A stretch of DNA of 64,000 nucleotides, from assembly GCA_964423505.1 (NCBI GenBank), contig CAYREX010000008.1, forward strand, positions 1 to 64,000. Reading direction: 5' to 3'. Made by a program: the position numbers and the translations under genes. This DNA comes from CAYREX01 sp964423505 (GTDB lineage Bacteria > Fermentibacterota > Fermentibacteria > Fermentibacterales > JCC-6). This document shows, in pieces, positions 14,411 through 23,756 of the stretch. Each line of letters starts with the position of its first letter. Position 1 is the first letter of the stretch. A model generated the notes under the pieces. The model made no database searches. It was given only the letters and a program-made list of their open reading frames with translations, and was not told the DNA's origin.

Positions 14411-16749
14411 CAACCCTCCTCCTCGGTCATGAACCTGTCTATCGCCTCGGAGACGTCGGATATCGGCTCGAAGCGCATCCTCTCGCGGACGTTCTCCGGC
14501 ACCTCCTCTATCTCCCTCATGTTGTCTTCGGGTATGAGCACATGTTCGATGCCGCTGGAGAGCGCCCCCAGCGCCTTCTCCTTTATCCCGCCGACGGGCA
14601 GCACCCTTCCCCGGAGATTTATCTCCCCGGTGGCGGCCAGGTCGGCCCTGGCCCTGCGGCCGGTCAGCGCCGAGAGCATGGAGACTATCATTGCGACCCC
14701 GGCCGACGGGCCGTCCTTGGGCGTAGCCCCCGCGGGAACGTGGAGGTGGACGTCTATCTTCGAGAAGTCCGTCTCCGCAAGGCCGTAGTCCCCGGCGTGC
14801 ACCCTTATCCAGGAGAGCGCGGTCTCCGCGGACTCCTTCATGACCTTTCCGAGCTGGCCGGTCAGGCTGAGCTTCCCGCTGCCCTCCATGATGCCGGTCT
14901 CGACGAAGAGTATCTCGCCTCCGGAGGGCGTCCAGGCCAGGCCGGTGGCGACGCCGCTCGTCGGCTCCCGCTCGGCCTTCTCCCTCTTGAACCGGACCGG
15001 CCCGAGGAACTCGTGCAGCCTGGAGGGGGAGACGACGACTATGCTCTCGTCTCCCTCCGCGACCCGCATGGCTACCTTGCGACAGATCCTGCCGATCTGC
15101 CGCTCCAGCTCGCGCACGCCTGCCTCGCGGGTGTAGCAGGAGACCATGGCCCGGAGGCCGTCGCGCCTGAACCGGAGGATCCTCCCGTCGAGGCCGGCCT
15201 CCTCCAGCCTGCGGCCGACCAGGTACCTCCTGGCTATCTCCAGCTTCTCCTCCTCGGTATAGCCGGGGATGCGGATTATCTCCATCCTGTCCCGGAGCGG
15301 GGAGGGGATGGTGTCCAGGTTGTTCGCGGTGGTTATGAACTGGACCCCGCTCAGGTCGAACGGCAGGTTCAGGTAGTTGTCCCGGAAGGTGTCGTTCTGC
15401 TCCGGGTCGAGGACCTCCAGCAGTGCCGAGGTCGGGTCGCCCCTGAAGTCCCTGCCCAGCTTGTCGACCTCGTCCAGCATGAAGACGGGGTTGTTGCTGC
15501 CCGCTTCCCGTACGCCCTGTATTATCTTGCCGGGCATCGCCCCGATGTAGGTCCTGCGATGCCCGCGTATCTCCGCCTCGTCGTGGACCCCGCCCAGCGA
15601 GAGGCGGACGAAACGCCGGTCGAGCGCCCTCGCTATGCTCCTGCCCATGGATGTCTTGCCGACGCCCGGGGGGCCGACGAAACAGAGGATGGGGGCCTTA
15701 CCGGTGGGGTTGAGCTTCCTCACGGCAAGGAACTCGAGCATCCTGTCCTTGACGTCCTGAAGGTCGTAGTGGTCCTCCTCCAGGATGTCCCTTGCCCGGG
15801 AGATGTCCAGCATGTCCGTGGTGGACTCCAGCCAGGGCAGGGCGACTATCCACTCGATGTAGGTGCGTATCACGGCGACCTCGGGAAGGCTGGGATGCAT
15901 CCTGCCCAGCCTCTGGAGCTCCTCCTCGGCCACCTCCCGGACCCTCTCGGGCAGCTCCTTCTCCTCCAGCTTGCCCCGGAGCTCCTCGACCTCCGGGTTC
16001 TCGGTCTCTCCACCGAGCTCCTTCTGGATGGCCTTCATCTGCTCCTTGAGGATGTACTCCTTCTGGTCCTTCTCTATCTCGGTCCGGACCTGGCCCTGTA
16101 TCTTGTTGCGGAGCTTGAGGACCTTTATCTCCCTCGACATGAAGCCGGAGAGGATGCGGAGACGCTGGACTATGTCGTCCTCCTCCAGGATGGCCTGCCG
16201 GTCCTCGGTACTGACGTCCAGCCTGCTGGCGGCGACGAAACCGAGCCTCTCCGGGTCCCGGAGGAGCTCGAGTATCTGCATGTCCTCGCTGTCGCCCGGG
16301 CTGAGCTCGAACACCTGTCTCAACTGGTGCTCGACGTTGGTCCTCCAGGCCTCCAGCTCCAGCTCGTCGTCGAGCAGCAGCGTCTCCAGGTGTTCGACCC
16401 TGGCCTTCAGGTAGGGCTCCTCGCCATCGATGTACTCGATTACGCGGAAACGCTCCAGCCCCCTGAGGTGGAGCCGCATGATGTTGCCGGGGAACCTGTA
16501 GAGCCTGTCTATCCCGACGAGCGTGCCGACCCCGTAGAGGTCCTCCCCGGTGGGCTCACCCTCCGTCTCGCCGCGCACGGCGACGAGCCCCAGCATCTTG
16601 TCCCCCTTGACCGCATCGTCCACCATCCGCGCCAGCGGCATGCTGGTCACCGTCATCGGGACTATCGTGTAGGGGAAAGCCACGCCCTCGGGGTTGGGCA
16701 TGACGGGGAGCACATCGGGGACCTCGACCTTCTGCTGCACCTCGGGCAT
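14410..16749 (-). CDS. lon: ATP-dependent protease Lon
   Basis: Cytoplasmic ATP-driven serine protease that removes damaged and regulatory proteins. The 779 residues match the family. The order is: N-terminal substrate-binding LAN domain (VPDVLPVMPNPEGVAFP), a coiled-coil region around KDQKEYILKEQMKAIQKELG, AAA+ domain with Walker A GPPGVGKTSMG (about 361) and MLDEVDKLG, and protease domain with catalytic Ser in DGPSAGVAM (about 681) and Lys in GGIKEKALG (about 722). The ATG at 16749 overlaps the hsp20 stop (TGATG) after GGAGGG. Coupling to a small heat-shock protein suggests a proteostasis unit. An apparent 801-residue ORF on the opposite strand is a G+C artefact. Confidence 0.97.
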   Translation of the reverse strand: MPEVQQKVEVPDVLPVMPNPEGVAFPYTIVPMTVTSMPLARMVDDAVKGDKMLGLVAVRGETEGEPTGEDLYGVGTLVGIDRLYRFPGNIMRLHLRGLERFRVIEYIDGEEPYLKARVEHLETLLLDDELELEAWRTNVEHQLRQVFELSPGDSEDMQILELLRDPERLGFVAASRLDVSTEDRQAILEEDDIVQRLRILSGFMSREIKVLKLRNKIQGQVRTEIEKDQKEYILKEQMKAIQKELGGETENPEVEELRGKLEEKELPERVREVAEEELQRLGRMHPSLPEVAVIRTYIEWIVALPWLESTTDMLDISRARDILEEDHYDLQDVKDRMLEFLAVRKLNPTGKAPILCFVGPPGVGKTSMGRSIARALDRRFVRLSLGGVHDEAEIRGHRRTYIGAMPGKIIQGVREAGSNNPVFMLDEVDKLGRDFRGDPTSALLEVLDPEQNDTFRDNYLNLPFDLSGVQFITTANNLDTIPSPLRDRMEIIRIPGYTEEEKLEIARRYLVGRRLEEAGLDGRILRFRRDGLRAMVSCYTREAGVRELERQIGRICRKVAMRVAEGDESIVVVSPSRLHEFLGPVRFKREKAEREPTSGVATGLAWTPSGGEILFVETGIMEGSGKLSLTGQLGKVMKESAETALSWIRVHAGDYGLAETDFSKIDVHLHVPAGATPKDGPSAGVAMIVSMLSALTGRRARADLAATGEINLRGRVLPVGGIKEKALGALSSGIEHVLIPEDNMREIEEVPENVRERMRFEPISDVSEAIDRFMTEEEG

Positions 16750-17117
16750 CAGCCCTCCTCGCACGGGGCGTCGTCCCCGTCGTCGGAGACCGGGATGCTG
16801 ACGGACGCCATCTGCACGTGCGGTATCCTGACCATGAGGACCCCGTTGCTCATCCTCGCGGTGATGGAGGATGCGTCTACCCGACCGGGAAGCATTATCT
16901 CACGTTTGAACGCGCCGGTGCGTATCTCCAGCTTCTCCGCTATGTGACCGTTCGCAGGCGACCGCTTCACCCCGCGGACGACCATCCTGTCACCCGTGAC
17001 GGAGAGGTCTATCTCCTGCATGCTGACGCCCGGTATCTCGACGAAGACCAGCCATGCCCCTGGGGTGTCGTACACGTCTACCGGCGGGAGCCAGTGATCC
17101 GGTGATTCCCTGAACAC
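16749..17117 (-). CDS. Small heat-shock protein, Hsp20 family
   Basis: 122-residue alpha-crystallin-domain chaperone that holds unfolding proteins. The family pattern is present: PPVDVYDTPGAWLVFVEIPG at the start, IDLSVTGDRMVVRGVKR, GAFKREIMLPGRVD with the characteristic GxFxRxxxLP, and MSNGVLMVRIPH near the end. It lacks a long N-terminal arm. It lies 21 bases after the TPR-PEGA-TonB gene and overlaps lon by one base, so Hsp20 and Lon are made together. No CIRCE element or heat-shock-sigma box was seen nearby. Confidence 0.92.
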   Translation of the reverse strand: MFRESPDHWLPPVDVYDTPGAWLVFVEIPGVSMQEIDLSVTGDRMVVRGVKRSPANGHIAEKLEIRTGAFKREIMLPGRVDASSITARMSNGVLMVRIPHVQMASVSIPVSDDGDDAPCEEG

Positions 17118-17138
17118 GGCCCTCCCTCCTGCTTTCCC

Positions 17139-19295
17139 CTACTCTATGTCGAACCTGACCTGGACGTTCGTGGTCACCTCCACCGGCTCCCCCCCCTGGG
17201 TCGCCGGGCTGAACGTCCAGTTCCTCACCGCGTCGGCGGCGGCCTGGCCGCAACCGAGCCCCAGCGGGTCGTCCACTATCTCCACGTCCAGGACCGACCC
17301 GTCGGTACCGACCCTGACGGCCAGGGTCACGAAGCCGTGGAGGTCGCCCCTGGCCCTCGCCTGGGACGGCACCGCCGGCGGGGTCTGGGATATTGCGAAC
17401 GGCGACGTCACCGGGAGCTCCTCCGGCGCCTCGGCCACGGTGTCAGCCGGCTCCTCCACCGGTACGGCGCTGAACTGTATGGAGGTGGTCTCGCCGGCGG
17501 TTATCTGCACGGTCCTCACGTCCTCCTCGAATGCCGGGTTGGTCAGGCGGACCGTGTGCGGGCCGGGCTCCAGCTCGACGCCGGTGAAGGGGGTGGTGCC
17601 GACCAGCTCGCCGTCCACGTAGACGTCCGACCAGGGCTCCGGACCGACGATGAGGGTGCCGGTCTCGACCTCCTCCTCGAGGGAGATGGTCCTGCTGTAG
17701 CCCTCCTCGTCCAGGACTATCGTGGCCACCCAGTCCTCCCGGTCCTCCATGGAGACCCTGAGCGAATGAGTCCCGAAGGGGAGCACCTCCGAGAGACGCC
17801 TGCCGGTGCCGGCGTTCGTCCCGTCGACGTAGAAGGTCGCGTTCCCGGGGGTGTCTCCGGCCAGCTGCAGGACTACCTGGGCCTGCTCCGCGGCAAGTAT
17901 CTGAAGGTCCAGCCGGAGATCTGCCGGCTCGGCCACGAAGACGGATTCGGGCAGGCTCCTGTATCCCTCGAGCTGGGCCTGGAAGACGTGCTGACCGGTT
18001 CTCACCGTGTCGATGTTGCCCTCGATGGGCTCTCCGTCCACGAGAAAGTCGACCGCCCCGGGAGGCGGCTCCTCCTCCCCCTCCGGCATCCGGAAGCCGA
18101 GGGTCACCCGGACCTCGGAGGTGCCTATGCTGTCCAGGGTGAGGGTGTCGGTCCCGACCTGCCCCTCCCCGAGCTGCAGGGTAGTCTCGAGGACCTCGTA
18201 CCCGGGGGCCGTCAGCCTTACGTTCCGGGGGCCGAAGACCGTGTCCGAGAGCACGTAGACGCCGGGCCTCGCCTGGGATATCTCCCTCCCCTCGACCATC
18301 AGCGTGGCGTTCGGCACGTCTCCGATGACGAGGTTCTGGGTGAAGGGCCTGGCGGGCGCTGCATCCCTGTCGTCCGGCTGTTCTCCGTCGCCGCCCAGCA
18401 TAGGCAGGACGAACCGCACGACGGCGAATGCCGCAACGGCCAGGACGGCCACCACGGCGATTATCGCGATCAGCGGCGAGCGCTTCCGCTCCTCCTCCTT
18501 CGCGGTCTCCGGGACCGGACGCCTGACGGGCGCCCTCTGCCTCGCCCGCTGGGAGGGGAGGGTGGCGGTCGCGGCGGCGGGCCTGCCCCTGCCGGAAGCG
18601 GGAAGCTGCACATCCTCCTCGCGCTCCTCCGGGACACCCGCATCCTCCGGGGCCTCCGTCTCCTCCGGGGCCATGACCGGCTCCGGGGGGGGCTCCTCCA
18701 CCCCGGTCTCCGTCTCCTCCGGCAGGGACGCCGCGGCAACCTCCTCCTCCGGGGCAGGTCGCCGGTAGGACTCCAGCATGTCCAGGAGCTCTCCCAGGAC
18801 CGGGGCCGATGGCCACATCCGGAAGATTCTGCGGACGTTCTCCACAGCCACCTCCGGGTCGTCGCTCCGGATGCGGCTGCGCACGAGGTCGGCGAGGCTG
18901 TTGACCTTGATGGACCGCCTCACGGTCTGTATTCGCCTGCGGACCTCCCTGTTCTCCGGGTCGTGCCTCCTGGCCCTCTCCAGCTCCTGGAGGGCCCGCA
19001 CCTCGTCCCCCGCCTCGAAGGCCTCCTCGGAGCGCTCCATGCAGTCCTTGACGAACTCCCCCGCGGAGACCTTCCCCTGTGCCCTGTGGGTCCGCTTGGA
19101 GCGGCTGCGGTTGAACCGCTCCATCGCCGCTATCTCCCGCTCTATGGTGGAGATGCGATCCTTGACGTCCCCGTTGGTCGGGTCGATGTCCAGAGCCTCG
19201 TGGAGCCTCCTCAGAGCCTCCCGTCTCTCCCCCCTCTGGACGAGCTCTCTAGCCTCGTCCAGGAGCCCATTCAGTCGCCCTGACTCAGAAGTCAT
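17139..19295 (-). CDS. TPR-TM-PEGA-TonB C-terminal domain protein
   Basis: 718 residues if started at ATG 19295 (AGG ten bases upstream); ATG 19367 would add 24. Residues 1-140 are TPR-like helices (LVQRGERREALRRLHEAL). An acidic, Pro-rich linker follows, then one membrane span at about 272-299 (SPLIAIIAVVAVLAVAAFAV). Outside are several PEGA-like beta units (NATLMVEGREI, WSDVYVDGELVGTTPFTGVELEPGPHTVRL). The last ~80 residues are a TonB-type domain (HGFVTLAVRVGTDGSVLDVEIV, AVRNWTFSPA). The topology puts TPRs in the cytoplasm and PEGA/TonB in the periplasm, as in a trans-envelope link. No ExbB/ExbD genes are in this window. Confidence 0.85.
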   Translation of the reverse strand: MTSESGRLNGLLDEARELVQRGERREALRRLHEALDIDPTNGDVKDRISTIEREIAAMERFNRSRSKRTHRAQGKVSAGEFVKDCMERSEEAFEAGDEVRALQELERARRHDPENREVRRRIQTVRRSIKVNSLADLVRSRIRSDDPEVAVENVRRIFRMWPSAPVLGELLDMLESYRRPAPEEEVAAASLPEETETGVEEPPPEPVMAPEETEAPEDAGVPEEREEDVQLPASGRGRPAAATATLPSQRARQRAPVRRPVPETAKEEERKRSPLIAIIAVVAVLAVAAFAVVRFVLPMLGGDGEQPDDRDAAPARPFTQNLVIGDVPNATLMVEGREISQARPGVYVLSDTVFGPRNVRLTAPGYEVLETTLQLGEGQVGTDTLTLDSIGTSEVRVTLGFRMPEGEEEPPPGAVDFLVDGEPIEGNIDTVRTGQHVFQAQLEGYRSLPESVFVAEPADLRLDLQILAAEQAQVVLQLAGDTPGNATFYVDGTNAGTGRRLSEVLPFGTHSLRVSMEDREDWVATIVLDEEGYSRTISLEEEVETGTLIVGPEPWSDVYVDGELVGTTPFTGVELEPGPHTVRLTNPAFEEDVRTVQITAGETTSIQFSAVPVEEPADTVAEAPEELPVTSPFAISQTPPAVPSQARARGDLHGFVTLAVRVGTDGSVLDVEIVDDPLGLGCGQAAADAVRNWTFSPATQGGEPVEVTTNVQVRFDIE

Positions 19296-19412
19296 GTCAA
19301 TGAGACCTGCTCCTCCGTCCGGTGCTGTACGAAACCACTCCATCCGGGCCGGCTTACCCGGAGCCATCGGCGCCGGATGAAATCGCCGATGCGGTAACCA
19401 ATCTACCGGCTA

Positions 19413-19442
19413 AAGATAGACCGGCAGGAGGGGGAGAGGCAA
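19413..19442 (-). promoter_or_regulatory. Likely promoter of the TonB-domain/hsp20/lon unit
   Basis: Minus strand TTGCCT (19437-19442), 18-base spacer, TATCTT (19413-19418), in the 155-bp gap after recG. Confidence 0.5.
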
Positions 19443-19450
19443 GCTCGCCG

Positions 19451-21487
19451 TCAGACCCCCAGCGACCCTGCCCCGTCGAACCTCCAGAGGAGCTCCCGTA
19501 GCGCTTCCGGGCCACCCCTGCCGGGGCTCTCCGCCAGGCTCCTCGCCAGCGGCAGCAGGTCGGTGTCGGCCTCCAGCGAGGCGACCCTGAACGCAGGCAG
19601 GCCGTGCTGGCGGGTACCGGCCACGTCCCCCGGCCCCCTCATCTCGAGATCCCGCTCGGCTATCCTGAAGCCGTCGGTGGTCTCGACCAGGGCCTGCAGG
19701 CGCTCCGCCGACCTGGCGCCGGACTCCTCTCCCCGGACCAGGAAGCACCAGGAGTCCCGGCCGCTCCTGCCTATCCTGCCCCTGAGCTGGTGGAGCTGGC
19801 TGAGACCGAACCTCTCGGCGTTGGCAACCACCATGACCGTTGCCTCCGGCACGTCTATCCCGACCTCGACGACGGTGGTGCTCACCAGGAGACCGATCCT
19901 GCCGGCGGCGAAGTCCCCGGCGACGGCGGTCTTCTCCGGGGAGGACATGTCGCCGGTGAGGAGCCCCACGCCGAAGCGCCCCAGAGGCCCCCTTGCCAGC
20001 ACTTCCCAGGAGCTCCTGGCGTCCCGCAGGTCCATCTCCTCGCTCGCCTCCCGGAGAGGGTAGATGACGAACGCCCTCTCCCCCGCCTCCAGCCTCCGGC
20101 GCATGAGCTCGAACACCCGCTTCCGACCATCCCCCGTTACTACCGTGGTGGTGATGCTCCCCCGTCCGGGGGGCATCTCGTCGATCACGGAGACGTCCAG
20201 GTCTCCGTAGAGGGTCATGGCCATGGTCCTCGGTATGGGAGTGGCGGTCATCACCAGCAGGTGCGGCCTCGGCTCCCTTCCGGCCAGCAGGGCCTCCCTC
20301 TGCTCCACCCCGAACCGCTGCTGCTCGTCCACCACCAGGAGCGCGAGGTCCGGGATGTCCACCCCCTGCTGCAGGATTGCGTGGGTGCCGGTCAACACCC
20401 GCACGGAGCCGCCGGCGAGGCCGCCGAGGATCTCCCTCCGAAGGGCTGCCGGTGTCCCTCCGGTCAGCATGGCGCAGCTGATGCCGGCCGGCTCCAGCAT
20501 CCTCCGGAGGGTCCGGTGGTGCTGGGTCGCGAGGACCTCCGTGGGGGCCAGGACCGCGGCCTGCATACCGGAGCCGCTGCAGGCGGCGCAGGCCAGGGCG
20601 CCGATGACGGTCTTGCCCGAGCCCACGTCCCCCTGGATCAGCCTCCGCATCGCCCCCCCGGAGCTCTTGCCGGCCATGTCGCGGAGGACGTCCCGGACTG
20701 CCCTCTCCTGGGCCCCGGTGAGGGACCAGGGGAGGGCGTGGAGAACCCTCTCCAGGAGGCCCTCACGGTCGGTCAGGGGCAGAGAGGGGCCGGACCATGC
20801 CTCCCTCCTGAGCCTTCGGGTCAGGAGCTGGTAGAGGAAGAGCTCCTCCAGGGCCAGGACCCGCCTGGCCTCCATCCCCCTGCCCGGGGAGTCCGGCGAA
20901 TGCACCGCACGCAGCAGCTCCTCCCGGGAGGCGAAGCGCCTCTCCCGGAGGACCTCCGGCGGCAGGACCTCCGGGACTGCTCCCCCCGCCGCCGCCAGGG
21001 CGTCCCGGACCATCCGTCTCATGGCCCTCTGCCCCAGACCGGACGTGAGCGGATACACCGGGAGCACTCCGGGGCCGGAGCTCCGCCCCTCCCCCGTGAA
21101 GACAACCTCCGGATGGGATATGGAGGGCATGCCGAAGAGCGCTACGCGTCCGGAGGCCATAACCCGTACGCCCGACCTCAGCTTCCTGGTGACGAAGGAG
21201 GGGTGGAAGAAGACGAGGTTGACGCAGCCGGTCCCGTCGTCCAGGAGGGCGCTGAACATCCTCCTGCCGCCGGAGGTCCTCCTCCAGCTCGAGGCGGTGA
21301 CCACCCCCTCGACCGAGACGTCCTCTCCCGGTCGCAGCTCGCCTGCGGCTGCGAGGCTCCGCCTGTCCAGGTAGTCCCTGGGAACGTGCAGGAGCAGATG
21401 CCCCACCGTCCTTATATCCAGCCTGCCGAGCGCCTCCGCCCTGGAATCTCCTATCCCGGGCAGGGTCCTGACGTCCTTCCCCAGCAT
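19451..21487 (-). CDS. recG: ATP-dependent DNA helicase RecG
   Basis: Branch-migration helicase that regresses stalled forks and processes recombination intermediates. 678 residues, near the usual ~690. The N-terminal wedge/OB domain carries LPGIGDSRAEAL and LLLHVPRDYLDRR. The helicase core has Walker A QGDVGSGKTVIG (about 289), motif II DEQQRFGVEQR (about 386), VMTATPIPRTMAMTLYGDLD, and the C-terminal LHQLRGRIGRSG and AERDLEMRGPGDVAGTRQHG. Motif II reads DEQQ where most RecG proteins have DEQH. The start ATG follows GGGAGGAG. It is divergent from the TPR gene at 21652. Confidence 0.96.
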   Translation of the reverse strand: MLGKDVRTLPGIGDSRAEALGRLDIRTVGHLLLHVPRDYLDRRSLAAAGELRPGEDVSVEGVVTASSWRRTSGGRRMFSALLDDGTGCVNLVFFHPSFVTRKLRSGVRVMASGRVALFGMPSISHPEVVFTGEGRSSGPGVLPVYPLTSGLGQRAMRRMVRDALAAAGGAVPEVLPPEVLRERRFASREELLRAVHSPDSPGRGMEARRVLALEELFLYQLLTRRLRREAWSGPSLPLTDREGLLERVLHALPWSLTGAQERAVRDVLRDMAGKSSGGAMRRLIQGDVGSGKTVIGALACAACSGSGMQAAVLAPTEVLATQHHRTLRRMLEPAGISCAMLTGGTPAALRREILGGLAGGSVRVLTGTHAILQQGVDIPDLALLVVDEQQRFGVEQREALLAGREPRPHLLVMTATPIPRTMAMTLYGDLDVSVIDEMPPGRGSITTTVVTGDGRKRVFELMRRRLEAGERAFVIYPLREASEEMDLRDARSSWEVLARGPLGRFGVGLLTGDMSSPEKTAVAGDFAAGRIGLLVSTTVVEVGIDVPEATVMVVANAERFGLSQLHQLRGRIGRSGRDSWCFLVRGEESGARSAERLQALVETTDGFRIAERDLEMRGPGDVAGTRQHGLPAFRVASLEADTDLLPLARSLAESPGRGGPEALRELLWRFDGAGSLGV

Positions 21488-21578
21488 CTCCTCCCCCGGC
21501 CAAAGCTAAGCCGCCGGGCGCCCGGGGGGCAAGCTCGGCGGGAGGGCGGAGGGAGTCCGCCCGGCCACCCCCGGGGGC

Positions 21579-21607
21579 TTGACGTCATGCCCCCGCGGAA
21601 GTAAGAG
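21579..21607 (+). promoter_or_regulatory. Promoter of the 21652 TPR gene
   Basis: TTGACG (21579-21584), 17-base spacer, TAAGAG (21602-21607), 45 bases before the start codon, in the divergent gap with recG. Confidence 0.55.
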
Positions 21608-21651
21608 ACGCCAGACCGTGAAACCACTCCCGAGGAGGTACTGCAGCGACC

Positions 21652-22167
21652 ATGGAGAGGATCACGAGGGAGAGCCTCGAAGCCGCCGTAGAGCAGAGCC
21701 CGGAAGACATCGACGCCAGGCTCATACTGGCGGACTTCACGAGGAACGAGAGGAACCCCTCCGAGGCGCTCCCACTCTACGACGCGGTCCTCGAGCTGGA
21801 CGAGGACAACGCCCTGGCCTACCTGGGCAAGGGCCTCTGCTGGGCCATGACGCTCCTCGACAACATCCCCGCTGTCGAGATATGGGGCCGGGAGATGGAC
21901 GAGGAGGAGATGATAGACAAGGCCATGGGCTACCTGGAGCAGGCCGCCGAGACCGACCCGGAGCTGACCGAGGCCTACAACGCCATGGGCAGGCTGATGG
22001 TGATAGCCGGCCAGGAGGAGGAGGCGCAGGAGATGTTCCGCCAGTCCCTCCAGGTGGACCCCAGCCAGCTCGACGTCCTAGAGGACATGCAGGAGATAAC
22101 CGGGAAGCCGGTCTGGAAGATACTCGACAAGGGGACCTGGATGGGCGAGGGGGAGGACGAGGAGTAG
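21652..22167 (+). CDS. Cytoplasmic TPR protein
   Basis: 171 residues without a signal peptide, very acidic. Two or three TPR-like helix pairs are visible: DARLILADFTRNERNPSEALPLYDAVLELD, AMGYLEQAAETDPELTEAYNAMG and EEEAQEMFRQSLQVDPSQLD (patterns of A.. .G... ...A...y..al..dp). The end is Glu/Asp-rich. TPRs mediate protein contacts; no partner is evident. The start ATG follows CCCGAGGAGGTACTGCAGCG. It appears to be monocistronic with its own promoter. Confidence 0.8.
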   Translation: MERITRESLEAAVEQSPEDIDARLILADFTRNERNPSEALPLYDAVLELDEDNALAYLGKGLCWAMTLLDNIPAVEIWGREMDEEEMIDKAMGYLEQAAETDPELTEAYNAMGRLMVIAGQEEEAQEMFRQSLQVDPSQLDVLEDMQEITGKPVWKILDKGTWMGEGEDEE

Positions 22168-22178
22168 CCCCGCCCGTC

Positions 22179-22207
22179 TTGCCCGGAACCACTCTGCGCC
22201 TTATCCT
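22179..22207 (+). promoter_or_regulatory. Promoter of the 22293 T9SS-tailed gene
   Basis: TTGCCC (22179-22184), 17-base spacer, TATCCT (22202-22207). The start codon is 85 bases downstream, giving a leader of about 75 bases. Confidence 0.5.
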
Positions 22208-22292
22208 ATTCTCGTAGAAGGACCGTGCTGTATACCGACCGACCTAACGGCCTCCCGGCCGCAGGTGGCGGCTTCACGATGGGAGTGAATCG

Positions 22293-23756
22293 ATGGAAGC
22301 AATCCTGAGCGCACTGCTCCTCGTTTCCGTGGGGGCACCTTCCGGAGAGGCCCCGATTGCCGCTCCGGAGCCGCTCTGGGGCGAGGACCTGCTCATCTGG
22401 GACATGGGACAGAACAGCACCTGGATGGGCCCCGGATACACGTACTGCGAGGGCATGTACGACCTCTACGGCAGGCAGTACGCCGCCGCCGTGACCGACA
22501 GCTCGGGAAGCAACGGCGACGCCGTGAAGCTCTTCAGCTCCCTCGAGGGGGGGGAGGAATGGGTCAGGGAGTACTACCTTGGCAGCGGGTACATGAAGGT
22601 CACCGACCCGGAGATGGTCATGACCTCCCGCGAGTTCGCACCGGACTCCACCTGCGAGTTCATCCTCATGTTCTTCGCCATGAACGATACGCTGAACAAC
22701 GTCACCGAGCCCCAGGGGCTGAGGCTCGCGCTGCCGGACTTCGTTCTGGAGAGCTTCGTCCTCCCCCCGTACGCGGAGGAGGCCGACTCCATGGTGTCGG
22801 TCGCGGTGGTCAGCGACCGCAACAACGAGGAGATATGGTTCTTCGCGGAGGACGCCGGCAACAGCATATGGCTCACCCGGAGCACCGACTGCGGAGACAA
22901 CTGGACCGACCCGCTGGAGGTAGCCCAGAACGGACGCAGGCCAACCGTCGACTACGGCCCGGGCGGCTGGGTCTACATGACCTACAGCCGGACCACCGAC
23001 AACGCCATAATGTGCGTCTCCTTCAACGAGTCGGCCTACTACGAGACGGTCGTGACCGGCGGCAGCGCCTCGTCGGCGCCGGTCGTGGCCGCCGAGCAGG
23101 CCGGCCCGGCGGAGCTCTCCATAATCTTCCACGACCAGAGCTTCAACATCCGGATGGCCATGTCCTCCGACAACGGCGCCACCTGGGACGTCAGCAGCCC
23201 CATCTCCCAGGGCACGTACCCCTACATCGACGTCTTCCGCGAGTCCAGGCGCTGCGCCCTTGCGTACATCCACGTGAGCGAGATCATCTACTACGCCTCG
23301 GCGGACAACCTGAGGGACCTCTCGACCGAGCGCCCCTCGCCCGTATCGGGGCAGCTGGTCTTCACGGGCGGGCCCCCGGTGGTCCGCCATGGCGTGCTGC
23401 CGAGCCAGGTATCCCTCTTCTACATGAACCCCGGGATGGGCAGCCCCGCCCCGATGAACCTCTGGTTCGACAACTCCGACATGTCCGGCGTCTCCGTCGA
23501 CCCCGAAGCCGGTCTGTCCATGTCCGTGGGGCCGAACCCCGCCGCAGGGGCGTTCACGGTAGAGCTAGGTCTCGGCATCATGCGCGACTGCAGGCTTGAC
23601 GTCTACTCCCTTGACGGACGCCTGGTGGAGAGCGTCTGGAGCGGCATGACGGACGCCGGCAGCTTCAGCGCAGGCGGCTCCCTGCCGCCCGGCGTCTACA
23701 GCGTAGTCCTCAGGAGCGGCTCCGATACGGTCCGGAGGAGCGTGGTCAGGCTCTAG
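22293..23756 (+). CDS. Secreted sialidase-like (BNR) protein with T9SS-type sorting domain
   Basis: 487 residues. A short signal-peptide-like start (MEAILSALLLVSVGAPSGEA) leads into a beta-propeller-like body with BNR/Asp-box-type motifs (LTRSTDCGDNWTDP, MAMSSDNGATWDVSS). The last ~80 residues form a Por-secretion/T9SS type A sorting domain: MSVGPNPAAGAFTVEL, LDVYSLDGRLVESV, SLPPGVYSVVLRSG and the basic tail RRSVVRL. Such domains direct export across the outer membrane and cell-surface attachment in FCB bacteria. No sialidase arginine triad could be confirmed, so a glycan-hydrolysing role is unproven. It converges on panE and overlaps it by 11 bases. Confidence 0.85.
   Translation: MEAILSALLLVSVGAPSGEAPIAAPEPLWGEDLLIWDMGQNSTWMGPGYTYCEGMYDLYGRQYAAAVTDSSGSNGDAVKLFSSLEGGEEWVREYYLGSGYMKVTDPEMVMTSREFAPDSTCEFILMFFAMNDTLNNVTEPQGLRLALPDFVLESFVLPPYAEEADSMVSVAVVSDRNNEEIWFFAEDAGNSIWLTRSTDCGDNWTDPLEVAQNGRRPTVDYGPGGWVYMTYSRTTDNAIMCVSFNESAYYETVVTGGSASSAPVVAAEQAGPAELSIIFHDQSFNIRMAMSSDNGATWDVSSPISQGTYPYIDVFRESRRCALAYIHVSEIIYYASADNLRDLSTERPSPVSGQLVFTGGPPVVRHGVLPSQVSLFYMNPGMGSPAPMNLWFDNSDMSGVSVDPEAGLSMSVGPNPAAGAFTVELGLGIMRDCRLDVYSLDGRLVESVWSGMTDAGSFSAGGSLPPGVYSVVLRSGSDTVRRSVVRL

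Noticed and set aside
14542..16947. 801-residue ORF on the plus strand opposite lon
   Set aside because: Antisense shadow typical of high-G+C DNA; no family motifs, while lon is unmistakable.
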